From Tenuifilum sp040752515 (lineage in GTDB: Bacteria > Bacteroidota > Bacteroidia > Bacteroidales > Tenuifilaceae): DNA of 50,159 nucleotides. Of this stretch, positions 14,188 through 23,546 are shown in pieces (the stretch's first letter is position 1; each line of letters begins with the position of its first letter). The DNA is taken from positions 1 through 50,159 of the forward strand of contig JBFMGQ010000025.1 of assembly GCA_040752515.1 (NCBI GenBank), in the 5' to 3' direction. The notes beneath the pieces are model-generated. The model searched no databases. It worked only from the letters and a program-made list of their open reading frames with translations, and was not told the origin of the DNA. The position numbers and the translations under genes are program-made.

Positions 14188-15393
14188 ATGAGAAAAGAAA
14201 GCATGAACAGGGATGTTAAACGCGAGAAGCGGAGTAACTCCCCCGAAGAACCCGCCAGGGTTTACAGGCCAAGAACCCTTACGTTGAAGAAGGTTGAACC
14301 TGCCAACGAAGACGATTCTAAGCCTGAAAAACGTGTATCCCACCGTTCCGATGAACACAAGCCGGAGCCAAAGCGCAGGTCAGAGGATAATCGCCAAAGC
14401 GATTCCCGCAAACGAAGAATAGATCATTCCGATCAACCAAAATCGTATCGTCCACGTTCGTGGAAAAAGGATACCGATGAAAATCAACACGATTCCCACG
14501 AACCCAAGCATGAGCGCAGCTCAAAACCCTACCGCGAGGAGCGGAGAAGGGATAGCGATAAACGGAACAGTGGCTTCAAGCTGGTTAAGCATACCCTTTA
14601 CAATGATAGTAAAAGCAAGGAGTACACTCGCGATAACGCAAAGGCAGAGGGTATTGTTGCCAAAAAATCGCCCGACGATCTCATTCGCCTTAACCGGTAT
14701 ATTGCCAATTCAGGCGTATGTAGCCGCCGCGAGGCCGATGAGCTCATTGCCAACGCCATGATTACTGTCAATGGTAAGGTGGTTACCGAGCTGGGTACCA
14801 AGGTGCGTCGCGATGATGAGGTAATGTACAAGGGAAAGCGGCTAACCGCTGAGCGTAAGGTTTACATCCTGCTCAACAAGCCCAAGGATTATGTTACCAC
14901 TGTTGACGATCCCCATGCCAAGCATACCGTAATGGAGCTCATTGAGGGTGCCTGCGATGTTCGCGTTTACCCCGTAGGTAGGCTCGACCGCAATAGCACA
15001 GGTGTGCTGCTCCTTACCAACGATGGCGACCTTACCACAAGGCTTACCCACCCAAGCTTCAAAAAACGTAAAATTTACCATGTTGGCCTTGACCGCAAGG
15101 TTAAACCCGACGATTTGAATAAAATATTCGAAGGCATTGAGCTCGATGGCGAAAAGATTCAGGTTGATGCCATCGATTACGTAGATGGTAGCGATGGTTC
15201 GGAAATCGGTATCGAAATACATAGCGGCCAGAACCGCGTTGTTCGCCGTATCTTTGAGTCGTTGGGCTACAAGGTAACCAAGCTCGATAGGGTTTACTTT
15301 GCCGGCTTAACCAAAAAGAATTTGCCCCGCGGGAAGTGGCGTTTCCTTACCGACAAAGAGGTAAACATGCTCAAGATGAATAGGTTCTACTAA
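14188..15393 (+). CDS. rRNA pseudouridine synthase, RsuA/RluB family, with charged N-terminal extension
   Basis: The 401-residue protein is built of a long Lys/Arg/Glu/Ser-rich tail (1-155, low complexity), an S4 RNA-binding domain (about 160-222, LIRLNRYIANSGVCSRREADELI) and the RsuA-type catalytic domain. The catalytic Asp267 is in YPVGRLDRNSTG; TNDGDLTTRLTHPS and GQNRVVRRIFES are further family motifs. It isomerises a uridine in rRNA; the order of domains suggests the RluB/23S type, but the target cannot be fixed. The tail is common in Bacteroidota members and may aid rRNA contact. era follows after 19 bases. Confidence 0.93.
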   Translation: MRKESMNRDVKREKRSNSPEEPARVYRPRTLTLKKVEPANEDDSKPEKRVSHRSDEHKPEPKRRSEDNRQSDSRKRRIDHSDQPKSYRPRSWKKDTDENQHDSHEPKHERSSKPYREERRRDSDKRNSGFKLVKHTLYNDSKSKEYTRDNAKAEGIVAKKSPDDLIRLNRYIANSGVCSRREADELIANAMITVNGKVVTELGTKVRRDDEVMYKGKRLTAERKVYILLNKPKDYVTTVDDPHAKHTVMELIEGACDVRVYPVGRLDRNSTGVLLLTNDGDLTTRLTHPSFKKRKIYHVGLDRKVKPDDLNKIFEGIELDGEKIQVDAIDYVDGSDGSEIGIEIHSGQNRVVRRIFESLGYKVTKLDRVYFAGLTKKNLPRGKWRFLTDKEVNMLKMNRFY

Positions 15394-15412
15394 AATTTAA
15401 TCATCTTAGGCT

Positions 15413-16294
15413 ATGTCGCACAAATCGGGTTTTGTAAATATCATTGGCAATCCCAATGTTGGTAAATCAACCTTGATGAACACTTTGGTTGGCGAGCGGA
15501 TTTCCATTGTCACCAGCAAGGCGCAAACCACCCGCCATCGCATTATGGGAATTGTCAATTCCGATGACTTTCAGATAGTGTATTCCGACACCCCCGGTAT
15601 TCTCAAGCCCGCCTACATGCTGCAATCGGCTATGATGCGGTTTGTGGAGACAGCCCTTGAGGATGCCGACGTTATCCTCTATATAACCGATACAGTGGAA
15701 ACGCCCAACAAGAATCAGGAGTTCCTCGATAAACTCCAGCAACTCGATATTCCAATTATTTTGGCCATCAACAAGGTTGACCTGTCGACCCAGGAAAAGG
15801 TAACCCTTTTAGTTGACCAGTGGAAGCAGATGATGCCCAAGGCTGATATTCTGCCAATCTCAGCCCTTTACGGCTTTAACACCGATGTGCTGGTTAAAAT
15901 GATTGTAGAAAAACTGCCCGAGGGCCCTGAGTATTTCCCCAAGGATACCTTGACCGATAAAACCCTACGTTTCTTTGCTGCCGAAATTATCCGCGAGAAA
16001 ATCTTACTTAACTACAAGAAAGAAATTCCTTACTCGGTCGAAGTAGAGATTGAGGAGTATAAGGAATCCGAAACTATCGACCGGATTAGGGCAATAATCT
16101 ATGTCGATAGGGAGTCGCAAAAATCTATAATTATTGGCAGTCAGGGCCGAATGCTCAAAAAAGTGGGAACCGAGGCACGTCTCGACCTGGAAAGTTTCCT
16201 GGGTAAGAAAGTTTTTCTGGAGATTTATGTTAAGGTTGATCCCAACTGGCGCAACGACGAGGGTAAGCTTAAGCGATTTGGCTACCCCTTGTAA
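15413..16294 (+). CDS. era: GTPase Era
   Basis: The 293-residue protein has normal length. G motifs are visible: G1 GNPNVGKS (12-19), G3 DTPG (59-62), G4 NKVD (120-123) and G5 ISALYG. The C-terminal KH domain binds 16S rRNA (IIIGSQGRMLKKVGTEARLDLE). Era is needed for maturation of the 16S 3' end and 30S assembly, linked to cell-cycle checkpoints. It sits between a pseudouridine synthase and der, so this is a ribosome biogenesis operon. Confidence 0.97.
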   Translation: MSHKSGFVNIIGNPNVGKSTLMNTLVGERISIVTSKAQTTRHRIMGIVNSDDFQIVYSDTPGILKPAYMLQSAMMRFVETALEDADVILYITDTVETPNKNQEFLDKLQQLDIPIILAINKVDLSTQEKVTLLVDQWKQMMPKADILPISALYGFNTDVLVKMIVEKLPEGPEYFPKDTLTDKTLRFFAAEIIREKILLNYKKEIPYSVEVEIEEYKESETIDRIRAIIYVDRESQKSIIIGSQGRMLKKVGTEARLDLESFLGKKVFLEIYVKVDPNWRNDEGKLKRFGYPL

Positions 16295-16335
16295 TCCGAT
16301 ATTAGTTAATTTCATTTAAAACGATATTTAGGGCA

Positions 16336-17643
16336 ATGGGAAATTTAGTTGCTATTGTAGGAAGGCCCAACGTGGGTAAATCGACCTTTTTTAACCGCCT
16401 TGTCGGCTGGCGACATGCCATTGTCGATGAGGTAGCCGGCGTTACCCGCGATCGCATTTACGGTAAAAGCGATTGGAACGGGAAGGAGTTCTCAGTTATT
16501 GATACCGGTGGTTGGGTGGAAAATTCCGACGATATTTTTGAGGAGGAAATTCGCAAGCAGGTTTTAATAGCCATCGACGAGGCCGACGTTATCACCTTTT
16601 TGGTTGATGCCCAAGAGGGCATAACCGATATGGATATTGCCGTGGCTGAGATTCTAAGGCGAACCTCAAAACCGGTTTATCTGGTTGCCAATAAGGTTGA
16701 TAATAATGCCATTCGTATGCAAACGGGTGAGTTCTACAGCTTGGGATTGGGCGACCCCTGGTGTGTTTCATCCATCAATGGCTCTGGCACCGGCGATTTG
16801 CTCGATGATATGGTGAAACATTTCACCGATGTTGACGAAACTACCGAACAGAACGAGATCCCACGAATTGCCGTTGTTGGTCGCCCCAATGTAGGTAAAT
16901 CGTCGCTTATCAATACCTTTATTGGCGAGGAACGAAACATTGTTACACCAATAGCCGGCACCACACGCGATGCCATTGATACTCACTACCGTAAGTTTGG
17001 CCACGATTTCATTATTGTTGATACCGCAGGCCTTCGTCGTAAGACTAAGGTTAAGGAGGATTTGGAGTTTTATTCCGTAATGCGATCCATTAGAGCCATT
17101 GAGAGCTCCGACGTATGCCTTTTGCTGGTTGATGCCACCCAGGGCATTGAACGGCAGGATATGAATATCTTCAGTCTTATTGTTCGGAACAAAAAAGGGT
17201 TAGTTTTGGTTGTCAACAAGTGGGATTTGGTTGAAAAGAATAATAAGACCGTTGATGAATACACTGAACTCATCAAGGAACGAATAGCTCCCTTCAACGA
17301 TGTCCCCATCATATTTGCATCGGCTTTAACTAAACAACGCGTATTTAAGGTTATAGAGGCCGCCATGCAGGTTTACGAGAACCGCCGACGTCGTGTTCCT
17401 ACATCGGAATTGAACGAATTCCTTCGTGAGACCCTGCAAATTAAGGAGCCTCCGGTTTATAAAGGAAAGCTTGTAAAAATCAAGTATGCTACCCAGCTAC
17501 CCACTAAAACGCCCCAGTTTGCATTTTTCTGCAACCTGCCCCAATACATCAAAGATCCCTATAAGCGATTTATTGAGAACCGACTCAGGGAAAGGTTTAA
17601 CTTTTCAGGTGTGCCTATCCAAATTTATTTTAGGGAAAAGTAA
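16336..17643 (+). CDS. der: Ribosome biogenesis GTPase Der (EngA)
   Basis: The 435-residue protein has two G domains in tandem, the mark of Der. The first Walker A is GRPNVGKS at 9-16 with DTGG, the second is GRPNVGKS at 182-189 with DTAGLRRK and NKWDLVEK. A C-terminal KH-like domain follows (about 355-435, TQLPTKTPQFAFFCNLP). It acts in assembly of the 50S subunit. It starts 41 bases after era and ends in a hairpin shared with the convergent glycosyltransferase gene. Confidence 0.97.
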   Translation: MGNLVAIVGRPNVGKSTFFNRLVGWRHAIVDEVAGVTRDRIYGKSDWNGKEFSVIDTGGWVENSDDIFEEEIRKQVLIAIDEADVITFLVDAQEGITDMDIAVAEILRRTSKPVYLVANKVDNNAIRMQTGEFYSLGLGDPWCVSSINGSGTGDLLDDMVKHFTDVDETTEQNEIPRIAVVGRPNVGKSSLINTFIGEERNIVTPIAGTTRDAIDTHYRKFGHDFIIVDTAGLRRKTKVKEDLEFYSVMRSIRAIESSDVCLLLVDATQGIERQDMNIFSLIVRNKKGLVLVVNKWDLVEKNNKTVDEYTELIKERIAPFNDVPIIFASALTKQRVFKVIEAAMQVYENRRRRVPTSELNEFLRETLQIKEPPVYKGKLVKIKYATQLPTKTPQFAFFCNLPQYIKDPYKRFIENRLRERFNFSGVPIQIYFREK

Positions 17644-17650
17644 AGTTAAC

Positions 17651-18574
17651 CTAAGGCTGGCTCGTATTTCGCCAGCCTTTTGTGTATAGCTTAGCCAGTA
17701 GCGATAGCTTGTAAATATCCATTAGCAGGATTGATGGGTGCTTACCGCATAGCTGTTTACGGAGAAGGGGAGTATAAACCTGCGATACCCATCGGAGCGG
17801 GTAGAGCAAACCGATTATTCGGAGTAAACGGAACACCCGTAAAAGGGTTATCGATTTTTCCACTTCCCTACGCATGCATGGCATTATCTGTAAAATCTTA
17901 ACAAGATTTTTAACGCCCTGCTCAGTTTTTTCCAGGAACTCCTGATTACTATCAAGCCCCATGTGAATGGTTGGGTTGTCGATGTGAAGGATATCAACCT
18001 TATGCTTTTTTAGGTCAAGGCCAAGCAGGGTGTCCTCATGCCCATATCCCGATAGCTCCTCGTTAAATCGGATGTTCTGAAAGGTGTCGTATTCAATTAG
18101 GAAATTTCCGCTAATGAAAGAGCTGTAAGGGTTTAGCTGTCGGTTGTAAGCCGAACGGCACTCGCGCTTAACTCCATATTTCCATCGGAGAAGCAGTTCG
18201 GGCCGGAATGGCTTTGGGCCATATTTTCGTCCGCCACAAATCACCTTGGCGTTGGGTAGGTTTTCGATGTAGCGTTTTAAGTAGTTGGGGTCGTCAACCA
18301 TTACGTCGCAATCCAGGAAAAGTAGCCACTGCCCGGTGGCTACATCGGCCAAGCGGTTTCGTATTTTGGATCGGCCAATGTTAAAATCAAACTCAAGGTA
18401 ATTAACCAGACTAAGCGAAGCGAGATGCGCGTTCCGGTTACGGAAGTAGCTGTGCGAGTGATCGTCGAATATGAGAATCTCAATGGGGTATTGCAACCGG
18501 CTGGCCTGAGCCAGAAGTTCATTTACCAATTCAGTAACATCAAAGTTGTAAACCGGTATGCAAATGGATATCAT
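17651..18574 (-). CDS. Glycosyltransferase family 2
   Basis: The 307-residue protein has a GT-A fold from residue 1: ISICIPVYNFDVTELV, DDHSHSYFRNRN, the metal-binding LLFLDCDVMVDDP (DxD) and SGYGHEDTLLGLDLKK (the acceptor-side ED motif). The C-terminal 60 residues are basic and amphipathic, suggesting membrane association. The sugar and acceptor are unknown. It is on the opposite strand from der and 73 bases after rmuC; it may share the rmuC transcript. Confidence 0.9.
   Translation of the reverse strand: MISICIPVYNFDVTELVNELLAQASRLQYPIEILIFDDHSHSYFRNRNAHLASLSLVNYLEFDFNIGRSKIRNRLADVATGQWLLFLDCDVMVDDPNYLKRYIENLPNAKVICGGRKYGPKPFRPELLLRWKYGVKRECRSAYNRQLNPYSSFISGNFLIEYDTFQNIRFNEELSGYGHEDTLLGLDLKKHKVDILHIDNPTIHMGLDSNQEFLEKTEQGVKNLVKILQIMPCMRREVEKSITLLRVFRLLRIIGLLYPLRWVSQVYTPLLRKQLCGKHPSILLMDIYKLSLLAKLYTKGWRNTSQP
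17653..17683. terminator. Terminator between convergent der and GT2 genes
   Basis: AAGGCTGGC (17653-17661) pairs with GCCAGCCTT (17671-17679) around a nine-base loop, followed by TTTTG. It lies ten bases after the der stop codon and overlaps the last codons of the convergent GT2 gene. Confidence 0.75.
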
Positions 18575-18647
18575 TCTAAATCATTTAGACCTCTAAGGTA
18601 ATACCAAAACTTTAAATAATACGATAGATTTAGAATTTTGTTCTGCC

Positions 18648-20117
18648 TTACTCCTCTAATTCGTTACTAGTGTTATTAAACTCGTCGGGGATGCTTTTCT
18701 TGGTTTTTGCTCCCAGTTGGCGTAATTGTTGGGCTTGAAGAATAATGTTTCCTTTGCCTTCTTTTAGCTGGCCAAGAGCTTGCTCGTAGGTTTTTTGTGC
18801 CTTGGTAAGGCTATCGCCTATTTGACGGAAATTCTCCAGAAAATTAACAAACTTATCGTAGAGTTGACCTCCCTTTTTGGCTATTTCTTCGGCATAGCGA
18901 TTCCGATACTCACGTTGCCACAGGTCGTAAATCAGTTTAAGGGCGGCGATTAGGTTGGTTGGACTAATAAGCAGAACCCGTCGCTCATAGGCATAGTTCC
19001 ATATTGATGGGTCGCGTTCCATTACAAGCATGAATGCAGGTTCAATTGGAATAAACATCATCACAAAGTCGAGGGTTTCAACCATATCGGCATAGTTTTT
19101 TGCCGAAAGACCGTCGATGTGTCGTTTTACCGATTGTAGCAATTCGCCTACTGCAGCCTGCTGCTCCGATGGAGTTGAAGCCGAGCAGTAGCGTTCGTAT
19201 GCAAGTAACGAGACCTTTGAGTCGATAACCACCTTGCGGTTATCGGGATACGAGATGATCACATCGGGCTGGAAGCGTTTCCCCTCCTCGTCGGTTATCG
19301 ATTCCTGAACGGTATACTCACGTCCTTTTACCAGACCCGATTTGGATAGAATGGATTCAAGTATCATTTCGCCCCAGTTGCCTTGAGTTTTTACCTGACC
19401 CTTCAGCGCTTCGGTTAGGTTTTTAGCCTCCTGGCTAATGGTGCGGTTCAACTCGCTTAGTTCCTTTACCTTCTCACCCAGCGAAAAACGCTCACGGCTT
19501 TCTTTCTCGTAAACCTCCTGAACCTGTTTTTGGAACTGCTTGATGTTTTCGTCCAGTGGTTTAAGAAGCCTATCGATGGTTTCAACATTCATCTTGGTAA
19601 ACCTCTGCGATTTATCCTCAAGGATTTGGTCGGCCAGGAGTTTAAACTCCTTGGTGAATTGCTCCCCAATGGCTTCCAAGTCCTTTTTTTGCTTCTCGAG
19701 CGATTCTTTCAGGTAGATATTCTCCTTTTCGAGTTCAACTCCTCTGAAGCGGGCTTGCTCAAGCAATTGCTGTTTGGCATCAAGTTCAGTTCGGAGTTTT
19801 GCCATTTCTTGCTTTAAATCATCAATGGTTTTGCTAGCACCCTGAAGTAACGATTCAAGCGCCGAAACCTTACTGGTAAGTGTAACCCTGTCCTCATCGC
19901 GTTGGGCAAGCGTAGCTTGCAGTGTACCTATGGTTTCGTTGGCACGACGGTTCCTGTCGGCCAAAACTTCTACCTCGGAGTTCAGCTGGTTCAGCTTTGC
20001 GGTTAACTCTTCAATATGCTTTTGCTGCTGAGCAGTGTTAGCTGTTTTACCTTTTAATATCAAGTAAACCAGTACTGCACCCACTCCAATCCCGGCAATT
20101 GCTATAATAGCTTCCAT
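18648..20117 (-). CDS. rmuC: DNA recombination protein RmuC
   Basis: The 489-residue protein has one N-terminal membrane anchor (3-22), a long coiled coil (about 28-190) and the RmuC nuclease-like domain (about 200-440). Recognisable motifs are LKGQVKTQGNWGEMILESILSKSGL, FQPDVIISYPDNRKVVIDSKVSLLAY and SPTNLIAALKLI. In E. coli RmuC limits DNA inversion at short inverted repeats; the domain is related to PD-(D/E)xK nucleases. It is divergently placed from the LPP20-like gene. Confidence 0.93.
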   Translation of the reverse strand: MEAIIAIAGIGVGAVLVYLILKGKTANTAQQQKHIEELTAKLNQLNSEVEVLADRNRRANETIGTLQATLAQRDEDRVTLTSKVSALESLLQGASKTIDDLKQEMAKLRTELDAKQQLLEQARFRGVELEKENIYLKESLEKQKKDLEAIGEQFTKEFKLLADQILEDKSQRFTKMNVETIDRLLKPLDENIKQFQKQVQEVYEKESRERFSLGEKVKELSELNRTISQEAKNLTEALKGQVKTQGNWGEMILESILSKSGLVKGREYTVQESITDEEGKRFQPDVIISYPDNRKVVIDSKVSLLAYERYCSASTPSEQQAAVGELLQSVKRHIDGLSAKNYADMVETLDFVMMFIPIEPAFMLVMERDPSIWNYAYERRVLLISPTNLIAALKLIYDLWQREYRNRYAEEIAKKGGQLYDKFVNFLENFRQIGDSLTKAQKTYEQALGQLKEGKGNIILQAQQLRQLGAKTKKSIPDEFNNTSNELEE

Positions 20118-20286
20118 AAATCGATGTTTATCAAATTGTTGAATTTAATCTACCAATCCCTAAAGTTACTAAAATCAACCATTCCAATTGGATTTATTCT
20201 GGAAAGTTGTCAACAGGTACAGTCCGTTTATCACATATTTTGCATGTAGTGGTAAAAAAGAAGTGGATTTATACCTTGAGCAACAA

Positions 20287-20294
20287 TATTTTTG
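20287..20294 (+). promoter_or_regulatory. Candidate -7 promoter element of the LPP20/caspase pair
   Basis: TATTTTTG fits TAnnTTTG and lies 21 bases upstream of the chosen start at 20315. A matching -33 TTTG is not evident. Its position supports the downstream start rather than the longer open frame. Confidence 0.45.
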
Positions 20295-20314
20295 TAATTT
20301 TAGATACTGTAACA

Positions 20315-21352
20315 ATGAACGCAATGAATGTAAAAATTGGGATAGCCACAATTCTGCTCATAAATATTGGCATAAATGTGTATGCTCAGGATAAAGAGCG
20401 GTTTCAAAAGATTTTCGAGAAGGAAACATCAGGTGAGCTGGGAAACCAAAAGCGTTTTAAGAATGTTACCCGCTTAAGCTATTACCCCGATACTCTACCC
20501 TCGTGGTTTTTTAACCCCTTGCAAAATGGGGCTGGATACTATGCTATAGGTGTTTCCGACCCCGATATGGTTCTTGATGAGGCAAAAGAACAGGCTATTC
20601 TCCGCGCAAAATCGTTAGCGCTTTTAAATGAGGAGTGTAAAATTCAGTATTTTAAAGATATTTACACCAACGCCAAGGAAGTGCAACGCTACACCAACTT
20701 GAATGAGCGGTTTGATATATACTTCAAGTTGACAGCCAAACGTAAAGTTGCCGATGCCATGTTTGCTGTGCTCGATACCCATGTTACCCGTTATAACGAG
20801 TATGTGGTTTTAGTAAGATACAATCCACAGCCAGTTAATGTATCCGATACCCTTTACCCGCTAATGACCCATGCTTCGGCATTTCTTGTATCCGCAAGTT
20901 ACGATGGTGCCGAGGATAATCAAGCAGAGTATGAAATGAAAAACTATCTGCTTGCCCCTGATCAGAAAATTTATGGTGCTGAATTCCTTTTCCGGGAAAA
21001 GGGCAATAAATTTCTAAGCGTATCGAGTTTTAATGGTGAGCCATTGGAATACCCGGCTTTCCCCTATTCATATACCTCGCCCGATGCTACATCCCGAGAC
21101 CAGGTATTGGTTACCTATAACGGCTTGTGGAGCATCCTTTCGAGGCAAATGCTATTCACGCTTATGCTGAACACTCAACCCTACAGCGTTAAGCTCAAAA
21201 ATGTTGATCAGCAGTATAGCAATGGTGTAACCCGATTGGCACGCGAAATAGCATCGTTTTCATCGACACTTGAAGTTAACGGCATTAAATTTGTTAATGA
21301 TACCTTGAAGTTCGACCTCAATCTTAAAGGTCAAACCAATAGCATGTGGTAA
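20315..21352 (+). CDS. Secreted LPP20-like domain protein
   Basis: The start is placed at the ATG at 20315, where a normal signal peptide (MNAMNVKIGIATILLINIGI, cleaved after VYAQ) begins; the longer frame from 20207 adds residues with no signal character. The 345-residue product has a LPP20-type region: LPSWFFNPLQNGAGYYAIGV followed by DEAKEQAILRAKSLALLNEE, a pattern (WF.NPP..GYYAIG..A....A...A) shared with lipoprotein LPP20 and related outer-membrane proteins. The remainder is beta-rich with no recognised domain. It is 36 bases upstream of the caspase-like gene, so the two are probably coupled. Function unknown. Confidence 0.82.
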   Translation: MNAMNVKIGIATILLINIGINVYAQDKERFQKIFEKETSGELGNQKRFKNVTRLSYYPDTLPSWFFNPLQNGAGYYAIGVSDPDMVLDEAKEQAILRAKSLALLNEECKIQYFKDIYTNAKEVQRYTNLNERFDIYFKLTAKRKVADAMFAVLDTHVTRYNEYVVLVRYNPQPVNVSDTLYPLMTHASAFLVSASYDGAEDNQAEYEMKNYLLAPDQKIYGAEFLFREKGNKFLSVSSFNGEPLEYPAFPYSYTSPDATSRDQVLVTYNGLWSILSRQMLFTLMLNTQPYSVKLKNVDQQYSNGVTRLAREIASFSSTLEVNGIKFVNDTLKFDLNLKGQTNSMW

Positions 21353-21388
21353 AAGAGTTTTATATGTAAAACTTAAATAGTTAGCACA

Positions 21389-23368
21389 ATGAAAACATTT
21401 ATCAAAGGAATGCTACTCTCAGCATGGAGTATAGTAGGTTTACTTGCCGGCATACAGGCGCAGGAATTTAGCAAGTTCACGCCAAAGCAAATTGGCGATA
21501 AGATTACGCTTGAATACGCTATTTCCGGTGAGGCTGTAGGGCAGCAATTTACCGTTTCGCCATTCTATTCGGTTGATGGCGGAAAATCGTTTTTACCCCT
21601 TAAAAGCGTTAAGGGCAATGTGGGGAGCAACATACCTGGCGGTAGGAATCAGATTATTGTTTGGGATGTTTTAAAAGATCTCAAGGAACTCGATTCCGAT
21701 GTGGTGTTTAAGCTCGAGGCCGTTTCAAAGAGCATAGTGCCCCTTCAGGACGATTTCCGCGATGTGGTGTTTAAGCTGGAAAGCCTTAACCGCACACCCG
21801 ATGGTAATATTGAACTTATCCTTTCCATCACAAATAACGGTCCCACCCGCGATTTGAAGATGATTAACGGGTTAATTACCATTACCGATTTTAACAAGCG
21901 GAAGTACGATGCCCAAAAAGGCAAAATTGCCGAGGTTGAAGGGAACGAACGTTACTCCACGCCACAACGAACCCTTAAAAAGGGCGAGAACGTAAAAGCC
22001 CGCTTCCTGTTTGAGCGTGTACCCGCAGAGGTTGATCGTGCCATGAGGCTTGATGTGGGCATTGAGTTGATTACCGACGAAACCTATGGCATTGACCTTA
22101 AGATTGGTAAGCTACAGTTCCGTGACCTGCCCATTAGCACAGTTCAAACTGCCGGGATGCGGGTTGAGCAAACCAAGAAATTGCAAGTAGCCTCAACACC
22201 CGAGCATTTTACAGTTCGCAAGGTTGAGGTGGTTGATAGCAACCCTCCGGTTATTGAACTCATTGCACCTGCTAACATTCCGCTTGTTGGCAAAGAGGCA
22301 ACCCGTGGACGCCCCTATGCACAGTCGTCCATTGGGATGGACGATAAGCGTTTGCGCTCATTGGCTACCGGCGAGGAACTCGCCACCACCGATGAGTTTA
22401 CCATGGTTAAGGCAAAGGTTACCGATGAAAGCGGAGTTTACGACGTAACCGTTAATGGTATTTCCGCTGAACCTTCCAAGGAAGGCGTATTTCAGGTAAA
22501 GGTTCCATTGGAAATAGGTCGAAACGAGATTGTAATCAGGGCAATTGACCTACGACAGAATAGTGTTGAGAAAAAGTTCTTTGTTCTTAGAAAATCACCT
22601 TCAGGTAAGGTAGCCAAAGGCGATACCGAGGAACTCGATATTGTATTCGATTCGCCCAAAACGGCACCTCGATACTTTGCCCTCATTATGGGAGCAAACG
22701 ACTATGCCGACGATGCCATTACCGACTTGGATAACCCCATTCAGGATGCCACAAAGCTTTACAACGTTCTGGTTAACCGTTACACATTCGATCCAAGCAA
22801 TGTAATATTCCTGAAAAACCCAACCCGCGAGCAAATGATCAATGCCATGGATTGGCTAACCCGTAAAGTTACCAAGTACGATAACCTATTGGTATTTTAT
22901 GCCGGTCATGGTTTTTGGGATAAGGAAACCGATTTTGGTTACTGGATACCTATCGATTCAAAATCGAATAGCACGGCCAACTGGTTGGCAAATAGCCAAA
23001 TCAAGGATTATGTGGCTGCAATTAAGTCCAAACACACCCTTGTAATTGCCGATGCCTGCTTTGGTGGAAGCATTTTCCGTTCACGCAAGGCTTTTGAGGA
23101 GGGCTCGCAATCGGTTAAAAAGGCATTCGATGCCCCAAGCCGTAAGGCTATGACCAGCGGTAATCTTACCGAAGTGCCCGATCGTAGCGTTTTTCTGGAG
23201 CAGCTTGTTGACAAGCTAAATAATAACACCAAGAGCTACGTTACTGCCGAGGAACTTTTTGCCTCAATTCGTAATGTGGTTTTAAGCAGTAGTCCTGTAA
23301 CTCCAATGTATGGCGATATTAAAGATGCCGGCGACCAAGGTGGTGACTTTATTTTTGTCCTAAAATAA
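21389..23368 (+). CDS. Secreted caspase-family (peptidase C14-like) protein
   Basis: The 659-residue protein has a signal peptide ending IQAQ, then a beta-rich module (25-115, VSPFYSVDGGKSFLPLK), a second beta domain with repeated DVVFKLE(A/S), an Ig-like region (about 285-400: VTDESGVYDVTVNG, GRNEIVIRAIDLRQNSVEK) and a C-terminal caspase fold from about 430 (RYFALIMGANDYADD). The catalytic dyad is complete: His507 in FYAGHG and Cys557 in ADACFGG. Caspase-like proteases cleave after Arg/Lys or Asp; specificity is not known here. Being exported, it likely acts in the periplasm or at the surface. Its partner is the LPP20-like gene just upstream. Confidence 0.9.
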   Translation: MKTFIKGMLLSAWSIVGLLAGIQAQEFSKFTPKQIGDKITLEYAISGEAVGQQFTVSPFYSVDGGKSFLPLKSVKGNVGSNIPGGRNQIIVWDVLKDLKELDSDVVFKLEAVSKSIVPLQDDFRDVVFKLESLNRTPDGNIELILSITNNGPTRDLKMINGLITITDFNKRKYDAQKGKIAEVEGNERYSTPQRTLKKGENVKARFLFERVPAEVDRAMRLDVGIELITDETYGIDLKIGKLQFRDLPISTVQTAGMRVEQTKKLQVASTPEHFTVRKVEVVDSNPPVIELIAPANIPLVGKEATRGRPYAQSSIGMDDKRLRSLATGEELATTDEFTMVKAKVTDESGVYDVTVNGISAEPSKEGVFQVKVPLEIGRNEIVIRAIDLRQNSVEKKFFVLRKSPSGKVAKGDTEELDIVFDSPKTAPRYFALIMGANDYADDAITDLDNPIQDATKLYNVLVNRYTFDPSNVIFLKNPTREQMINAMDWLTRKVTKYDNLLVFYAGHGFWDKETDFGYWIPIDSKSNSTANWLANSQIKDYVAAIKSKHTLVIADACFGGSIFRSRKAFEEGSQSVKKAFDAPSRKAMTSGNLTEVPDRSVFLEQLVDKLNNNTKSYVTAEELFASIRNVVLSSSPVTPMYGDIKDAGDQGGDFIFVLK

Positions 23369-23375
23369 CCTTCAA

Positions 23376-23405
23376 AACGGGGCCCTATCTAAGCCCCGTT
23401 TTTTT
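23376..23405 (+). terminator. Intrinsic terminator of the LPP20/caspase operon
   Basis: AACGGGGC (23376-23383) pairs with GCCCCGTT (23393-23400), followed by seven T. It begins eight bases after the stop codon. Confidence 0.92.
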
Positions 23406-23546
23406 GTAACCTGTTACTTGCATTTTCGTAACATATTTCGGAAATTGCATGAACAAGTTGTTAGAAATTTAGATTTTAATGCTCACCCTTAAATTGTTCA
23501 AGTAATTGTAAGTCAGAATAATGTTGAACATAATAAACCATTTAGC

